NCBI GenBank assembly: GCA_030039655.1
Contig: JASHVC010000091.1
Location: forward strand, 1 to 12,283
DNA length: 12,283 bases
DNA from: Xanthobacteraceae bacterium
GTDB taxonomy: Bacteria > Pseudomonadota > Alphaproteobacteria > Rhizobiales > Xanthobacteraceae
Reading direction: 5' to 3'
The position numbers and the translations under genes are program-made. This document shows positions 7,291 through 12,283 of the stretch, one piece after another (position 1 is the stretch's first letter; every line of letters starts with the position of its first letter). Below the pieces are notes generated by a model. The model saw only the letters and a program-made list of their open reading frames with translations, was not told the origin of the DNA and made no database searches.

Positions 7291-9957
7291 ATGAATAGAC
7301 ATTTTTGCTCGCTTATTGCGGCTTTCGTTGCGCTGTCGCTCTGGCCACCTTTGCTGGCACATGCGCAACCGAGCGGAGCGGACGAGTTGAACCAAAGGGC
7401 CGCGGAGCTTTATCGGGCGGGAAAATTCGCGGAGGCGACTCTGTTGGTCCAGCAGGTGCTGGTGATCCGTGAGAGGGAGCTCGGGCCCGATGATCCCAAC
7501 GTCGCGGAGTCGCTGAACAATCTGGCTGTGCTCTACATTAGGCAGGGCCACTACCCCGAGGCCGAGCCGCTCTGCAAGCGGTCACTGGAGATCTACGAGA
7601 AGGCGCTCGTGCCCGATGATCCCAATGTCGCAGGGGCGCTTTACACTCTAGCTTTACTCTATGAGGAGCAGGGCCGCTACGCCGAGGCGGAGCCGCTCTG
7701 CAAGCGGTCGCTGGCGATCTACGAGAAGGCGCTCGCGCACGACCATCCCCTTGTCGCGACCGCGCTTGTCAATCTGGCCAGGCTCTATGAAGACCAGGGC
7801 CACTACCCCGAGGCCGAGCCGCTCTATAAGCGAGCGCTTGCGATCTACGAAAATGCGCGCGAGCCCGATCGCCTCGATGTCGCGACGGCGCTAAACAACC
7901 TGGCTAGGCTCTATAAAGAACAGGGCCGCTACGCTGAGGCCGAGACGCTCTACAAGCGGTCGCTGGCGATCTATGAAAAAGCGCTCGGGCCTGATCATTC
8001 CCTTATCGCGGGCTCGCTGAACAATCTCGCCTCGCTTTATGACAATCAGGGCCGCTACGCCGAGGCCGAGACGCTCTGCAAGCGGTCGCTGGCGATCCGC
8101 GAGAAGGCGCTCGGGTCCGATCACCTCGATGTCGCACAGTCGCTGAACAATCTGGCTGTGCTCTATTTCGATCAGGGCCGCTACGCCGAGGCCGAGCCGC
8201 TCTACAAGCGGGCGCTGGCGATCTACGAGAAGGCGCTCGTGCCCGATGATCCCAATGTCGCGCACTCGCTGAACAATCTGGCTTCGCTTTACGATGAGCA
8301 GGGCCGCTACGCCGACGCGCTGCCACTCGTTCGCAGGACGATTGCCAACAAAACCGCTGCGACCCAGCCTGCGCTGCCGGTCTTGTTTGGGGCGCAGGTC
8401 GCCAAGTTCATTGCCGCGGACGAGGCCATTGACGACGGTCTCAATGTGGTGCAACGCGCTTCGCAGACCGCTGCCGGTGAAGCCCTCAATGCGCTGGCCG
8501 TGCGGTTTTCTGCTGGCAACGACCGGCTCGCCGCGCTGGTACGCAAGGATCAAGACCTTGCAGGCGAGGTTGCTAACCTCGACAGGGCGCTCATCGCCGC
8601 CTTCGCAAGCGATCCGTCCAAACGTGACGCCGCAGCGGAGCAACAGATCAGGGATCACATTTCGGCAGTCGCCAAGGAACGTGCCGATCTGCAAACCGTG
8701 TTCGCGCGCGAATCCCCCGACTATGCGGCGCTGGCGAACCCGCAACCCCTGACGGTTGCGGACATCCAGGCGCTCCTTGCCGACGACGAGGCGCTCGTCG
8801 TCATCGATCTCGGCGCCAAGAGCTACGCCTGGACCATCACGCGGAATGCGGCGGATTGGAAGGAACTCGGGAGCGACGCTGGCCAAGTCGCAAAATTGGT
8901 CGCAACGTTACGCTCCCAGGTCCGGAGCTTCACGCTGTTCGACCCCAAGCTGAGCTTCGAGCTTTATCGGCAAGTGCTCGGGCCCGTCGAGGATATGATT
9001 GCCGCGAAGCCGCGCTGGAGCCTTGTGGTCGATGGCGCGCTGTCGAGCCTGCCGCCGCAACTTCTGGTTACCCGTGATCCTACCGACAAGGCACTCAAGG
9101 ACGTGGACTGGCTCGTGCGCAGCCATGCCGTCACCGTACTGCCCTCGGTCGCGAGCCTAAAGGTACTGCGCGGCAAGTCTACATTGGAGCATGCACCGAA
9201 GCCACTGATCGGATTCGCCGATCCCGTGTTCGACCGCGATCCGCGGCAGCTACAGAACGCCCGCGTTGCCGCCAACGTGGCTGCGTCGCTCGGCATCCGC
9301 GGTTCGGTGGCCGACATCGCCGAACTGAGGACGGCGCTGCCGCCGCTGCCCGAGACGGCCGGCGAACTGAGGAAAGTCGCCGCCAGCGTGCAGGCCAATC
9401 CGGCCGATGTCATTCTCGGTCCTGATGCTACCGTGACCCGCGTCAAGCAGGCAAAGCTCGATCAATATCGCATCGTCTACTTTGCCACCCACGGCCTGCT
9501 TGCCGGCGAGGTTGCCGAACGCGCCAAGCTCAACGCCGAGCCGGCGCTGGTGTTGTCGCTGCCCGAGCATCCGACCGACTTCGACGACGGCCTTTTGACC
9601 GCGAGCAAGGCGGCGCAGTTGAAGCTCAACGCGGATTGGGTGGTGCTGTCGGCCTGCAACACGGCGGCCGGAGACAAGCCTGGCGCGGAGGCGCTATCGG
9701 GCCTAGCGCGTGCCTTCTTCTACGCGGGCGGGCGCTCGCTGATCGTCTCCAACTGGGAAGCTGACAGCGATAGTACGGTCGCTCTGATGGTCGGCACCTT
9801 CAAGGCACTTGCCGACGATCCAAAACTCTCCCACGCCGAGGCGCTTCGCAAATCCATGTTGGCGATGATCGGCGACGGCCAGAATCCCGACTGGGCCAAC
9901 CCCAAATACTGGGCACCGTTCATCGTCGTCGGTGAGCCGGCCAAGCCCGTGAATTAA
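7291..9957 (+). CDS. Exported TPR-CHAT protein (caspase-like CHAT peptidase domain)
   Basis: The 888-aa protein starts with a Sec-type signal peptide (MNRHFCSLIAAFVALSLW, cleavage near LAHAQ, residue 26). One N-terminal TPR (about 30-68) is followed by seven kinesin-light-chain-type TPRs of exactly 42 residues (69-362). A helical, charged connector (about 363-480) leads to the CHAT domain (about 480-885). The dyad is His734 in FATHG and Cys789 in VVLSACNTA, so the enzyme looks competent. CHAT means Caspase HetF Associated with TPRs; family members are clan CD proteases, and some act in CRISPR-linked or gasdermin-linked defence, where TPRs sense a partner and gate cleavage. Those are cytosolic, so the signal peptide here is notable. 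The start at 7291 has a good Shine-Dalgarno and is preferred over the ATG at 7183. It is first in the rightward group, 37 bp ahead of the WD40 gene, and so is likely co-transcribed. The substrate is unknown. Confidence 0.95.
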   Translation: MNRHFCSLIAAFVALSLWPPLLAHAQPSGADELNQRAAELYRAGKFAEATLLVQQVLVIRERELGPDDPNVAESLNNLAVLYIRQGHYPEAEPLCKRSLEIYEKALVPDDPNVAGALYTLALLYEEQGRYAEAEPLCKRSLAIYEKALAHDHPLVATALVNLARLYEDQGHYPEAEPLYKRALAIYENAREPDRLDVATALNNLARLYKEQGRYAEAETLYKRSLAIYEKALGPDHSLIAGSLNNLASLYDNQGRYAEAETLCKRSLAIREKALGSDHLDVAQSLNNLAVLYFDQGRYAEAEPLYKRALAIYEKALVPDDPNVAHSLNNLASLYDEQGRYADALPLVRRTIANKTAATQPALPVLFGAQVAKFIAADEAIDDGLNVVQRASQTAAGEALNALAVRFSAGNDRLAALVRKDQDLAGEVANLDRALIAAFASDPSKRDAAAEQQIRDHISAVAKERADLQTVFARESPDYAALANPQPLTVADIQALLADDEALVVIDLGAKSYAWTITRNAADWKELGSDAGQVAKLVATLRSQVRSFTLFDPKLSFELYRQVLGPVEDMIAAKPRWSLVVDGALSSLPPQLLVTRDPTDKALKDVDWLVRSHAVTVLPSVASLKVLRGKSTLEHAPKPLIGFADPVFDRDPRQLQNARVAANVAASLGIRGSVADIAELRTALPPLPETAGELRKVAASVQANPADVILGPDATVTRVKQAKLDQYRIVYFATHGLLAGEVAERAKLNAEPALVLSLPEHPTDFDDGLLTASKAAQLKLNADWVVLSACNTAAGDKPGAEALSGLARAFFYAGGRSLIVSNWEADSDSTVALMVGTFKALADDPKLSHAEALRKSMLAMIGDGQNPDWANPKYWAPFIVVGEPAKPVN
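7495..8376 (+). repeat. Seven tandem 126-bp TPR-coding repeats
   Basis: Units begin at 7495, 7621, 7747, 7873, 7999, 8125 and 8251, each coding 42 residues with the core LNNLAxLYxxQGRYAEAExL followed by YKRSLAIYEKAL. The even length and high DNA similarity point to tandem duplication or gene conversion. The segments 7591-7631 and 8221-8261, five units apart (630 bp), are identical over at least 41 nt. The last unit diverges in its second half (LVRRTIANK). Confidence 0.93.
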
Positions 9958-9994
9958 GCGAAAGATGAGTGCAGCCACGGCGCAGCGTTGAGAA

Positions 9995-12283
9995 ATGATG
10001 AGATACATTTTGGTGGTCTTGGCCACGCTTTGCGCTTGCGTCTGCTCGGCCCTTGCACAAGACAAGCCTGAAATATTCCCGCAATTGGGACATTCCCGAA
10101 AGGTCCTCGGCGTAGCGTTCTCCCCGGACGGTCGAATTCTGGCCTCGGCCAGTGAGGACAAGACAGTAAAGCTCTGGGACGTGGCAAGTCAGCGCGAGCT
10201 GCGCACCCTCAGCGGACATTCCGTTCCGGTCAACTCCGTGGCGTTCGCGCCGAACGGGCACCTCCTAGCCTCGGGCAGCGCGGACAACACGATCAAACTC
10301 TGGGACGTGGAGAGCGGGCGCGAAATTCGCACCCTCAGCGGTGATGTCATCGCGTTTTCGCCAGACAGTCGCATGCTAGTCTCGGGGAGTTCGGACGACA
10401 CGGTCAAGCTCTGGGACGTGGCGAGCGGGCTTGAGCTACGCACCCTTACAGGCGCGGCTGGGCCGGTCTCGTTTTCGCCGAACGGGCGCATTTTGACCTC
10501 GATCAGCAAAGACAACACGATCAGGCTCTGGGACTTAGCGAGTGGGCGTGTGGTACGCACCATCAAAGGCATCATTGGAGATTTCGTCGCGTTCTCGCCC
10601 GACGGGCGCATGCTGGCCTCGGGCAGCGACGACCATAGGGTCAAACTCTGGGAGATGGCGAGCGGGCGCGAGATTCGCACTCTCAGCGGATATTCCGGTG
10701 GGGAAAATTCTGTCGCGTTCTCGCCGGACGGGCGATGGCTCGCCTTGGGTAGCACCGACGGTACAGTAACGCTGTGGGATGCGGCGAGCGGGCACAAGCT
10801 CCGCACCCTCAGCGGGCACACCGACCAGGTCACTACAGTCGCGTTTTCGCCGGACGGGCACTTGCTGGCCTCGGGAAGTTACGACTTCACAGTCAAGCTC
10901 TGGGACGTGGCGAGCGGGGACGAGCTGCGCACCCTCAGCGGACATTCCAATAGTGTCTGGTCCGTCGCGTTCTCGCCGGACGGGCGCACTGTCGTCGCAG
11001 GTGGTCGGCACTTTACGTTTTCAGGCGGTAGTTTCAGCGCTGCAGATACAGTCGAGCTCTGGAACATAGCAAGCGGGCTGCGCATCCTCATTGGACATTC
11101 CGATAATGCCGGTGCCCAGCCCGTCGCGTTGTCGCCCGACGGGGGCATACTGGCCTCGGCCAATGACGACCATAACACGATCACGCTCTGGGACGTAGCG
11201 AGCGGGCGCGAGGTGCGCACGTTTAGCGGGTATGGCCGTGTCACACTCTCGCCGGATTGGCGCATGCTAGCCGGCATCAAAGATAAAACGATCAAGCTCT
11301 GGGACGTAGCGAGCGGGCGCGAGCTGCGGACCCTCACCGGACATTCCGGTTTCGTCCTATCCGTCGCGTTCTCGCCGAACGGGCACCTGCTGGCCTCGGG
11401 CAGCGACGACAAGACGATCAAACTCTGGGACGTGGAGAGCGGGCGCGAAATTCGCACCCTCAGCGGTCCGGACCAGCCGGTCGCGTTTTCGTCGGACGGG
11501 AACCTGCTTGCCTCTAAAAGTCATGATTTCACAATCAAGCTTTGGGACGTAGCGAGCGGGCGCGAACTGCACACCCTCAGAGGGCACACCGGTGAGGTGT
11601 TCTCCGTTGCGTTCTCGCCGGACGGGCGGACGCTGGCGTCAGGCAGTTTGGATGACACGGTGAGGCTCTGGGATGTAGCGAACGGGTACGAGATTCGCGC
11701 TCTCAGGGGACACTCCGGTTGGGTCGAGTCCGTCGCGTTCTCGCCGGATGGGTGGCTCGCCTCGGGAAGCACCGATGGTACGGTCAGGATATGGGACCCA
11801 GCATCCGGCAGCGAGAGAGTTTCTCTCATCGCCTTCACTGATGGTTCCTCTCTCGCCATTACCCCGGAAGGCTATTACGACGCCTCCTCTGCCAAGGCCG
11901 AAGAAAACCTCAACGTTCGCGTCGGCGACCGCGTGTTCCCGATTGCGGCCTATCGCGACACGTTCTATCGACCCGATCTTGTCAAGATTAGCCTCGCCGG
12001 GGATTCGCTTACTAAGCTGGGATTTGCCGGTATCGACAGCGTAAAGGTTGCTCCGGTCGTCGAACTTGTCGATTTACCCTCATCGACGAGCGAGTTGAAA
12101 CTCACCGTGAATGTCCGGTTCACTGATGGCGGCGGCGGCATCGGTCGGGTGGTGTTATTTCACAACGGCACGGCGGTTCAAGAGAGTGCTGGTATTAGTT
12201 CGCCGCCACAGCCTGGTGCCTCCATCACACGGAGCTTTACGGTAGACCTTGTTGACGGTCCCAACGCGCTGCAAGTTGAGGCG
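9995..12283 (+). CDS. Exported 14-blade WD40 protein, 3' end beyond the window (probable WD40-caspase fusion)
   Basis: The frame is open from ATG 9995 to the last base (763 codons, no stop), so the C terminus is missing. A tandem ATG at 9998 is an alternative start, and the Shine-Dalgarno is weak. The signal peptide is MMRYILVVLATLCACVCSALA, cut before QD. Residues 32-612 contain fourteen WD repeats with SPDGRxLASGSxDxTVKLWD cores, enough for two seven-bladed propellers. Blades 3, 4, 5, 10 and 12 are shortened and lack the usual GH; blade 8 has an insertion. After the blades comes PEGYYDAS, then YRDTFYRPDLV, then an Ig-like segment (about 690-763). The same order precedes the caspase domain in the minus-strand protein at 240-3524, and this is a common layout of bacterial WD40-caspase proteins. 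I therefore infer a caspase-like domain just past 12283. The gene lies 37 bp after the TPR-CHAT gene, as in an operon. The propellers probably bind a protein partner or trigger. Confidence 0.95.
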   Translation, partial: MMRYILVVLATLCACVCSALAQDKPEIFPQLGHSRKVLGVAFSPDGRILASASEDKTVKLWDVASQRELRTLSGHSVPVNSVAFAPNGHLLASGSADNTIKLWDVESGREIRTLSGDVIAFSPDSRMLVSGSSDDTVKLWDVASGLELRTLTGAAGPVSFSPNGRILTSISKDNTIRLWDLASGRVVRTIKGIIGDFVAFSPDGRMLASGSDDHRVKLWEMASGREIRTLSGYSGGENSVAFSPDGRWLALGSTDGTVTLWDAASGHKLRTLSGHTDQVTTVAFSPDGHLLASGSYDFTVKLWDVASGDELRTLSGHSNSVWSVAFSPDGRTVVAGGRHFTFSGGSFSAADTVELWNIASGLRILIGHSDNAGAQPVALSPDGGILASANDDHNTITLWDVASGREVRTFSGYGRVTLSPDWRMLAGIKDKTIKLWDVASGRELRTLTGHSGFVLSVAFSPNGHLLASGSDDKTIKLWDVESGREIRTLSGPDQPVAFSSDGNLLASKSHDFTIKLWDVASGRELHTLRGHTGEVFSVAFSPDGRTLASGSLDDTVRLWDVANGYEIRALRGHSGWVESVAFSPDGWLASGSTDGTVRIWDPASGSERVSLIAFTDGSSLAITPEGYYDASSAKAEENLNVRVGDRVFPIAAYRDTFYRPDLVKISLAGDSLTKLGFAGIDSVKVAPVVELVDLPSSTSELKLTVNVRFTDGGGGIGRVVLFHNGTAVQESAGISSPPQPGASITRSFTVDLVDGPNALQVEA
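10088..11830 (+). repeat. Fourteen WD40-coding repeats
   Basis: Blade lengths in residues, in order, are 42, 42, 37, 39, 40, 42, 42, 51, 45, 37, 42, 39, 42 and 41. The DNA is repetitive, with recurrent CTCTGGGACGT and GCGAGCGGG words. A 54-nt stretch is identical at 10289-10342 and 11414-11467, exactly 1125 bp (375 codons, nine blades) apart, across the blade 2/3 and blade 11/12 boundaries. Long open frames on the opposite strand of this array are a by-product of the repeated GC-rich codons. Confidence 0.92.

Noticed and set aside
7495..8376. Tandem 126-bp repeats as a CRISPR or satellite array
   Set aside because: They are in frame and code for canonical TPR motifs; there are no short spacers.
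10189..11859. Several long minus-strand open frames opposite the WD40 array, and similar frames opposite the TPR array (7891-8886)
   Set aside because: They are repetitive mirror images of the WD40 or TPR codons, without start signals, and the plus strand shows clear conserved repeats.

Overview
The window looks like chromosomal or accessory DNA from an alphaproteobacterium, most likely Rhizobiales and Bradyrhizobium-like. The reasons are GC-rich codon use in most genes, sloppy GACAT-type intergenic repeats of a kind I associate with that group, and a decayed LigD-type ATP-dependent DNA ligase fragment. The organism call is inference; no marker gene is present.

Layout: two divergent gene groups are separated by an intergenic region of about 590 bp (6705-7290). 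Leftward (minus strand) the order of transcription is: a polytopic membrane protein with a patatin-like phospholipase domain (6704-4425); a small exported protein with eight cysteines (4366-4049), about 60 bp downstream with a textbook Shine-Dalgarno; then, after a 524-bp gap holding degenerate repeats, a large exported caspase-like (peptidase C14) protein with a degenerate propeller region (3524-240). Rightward (plus strand): an exported TPR-CHAT protein (7291-9957) and, 37 bp later, an exported WD40 protein with 14 blades (9995 to the window end). The last gene has no stop codon inside the window. Its final residues match the linker plus Ig-like stretch that precedes the caspase domain in the minus-strand protein, so it probably continues into a second caspase-like domain.

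Together the locus places two clan CD protease-type enzymes (caspase-like and CHAT), a patatin-type lipase and large propeller/TPR scaffolds side by side. All five products are predicted to be exported or membrane-embedded. These domain classes recur in bacterial conflict and programmed-death systems, but there they usually act in the cytoplasm. An envelope-localised protease-lipase module is the most interesting reading of the window. It is a hypothesis from domain content and signal peptides only.

The intergenic DNA is not empty. 7064-7189 holds a frameshifted fragment of an ATP-dependent DNA ligase on the minus strand. Related 39-nt repeats lie on either side of the caspase gene (17-55 and 3675-3713). 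No tRNA, rRNA, CRISPR array or intact mobile element was seen.
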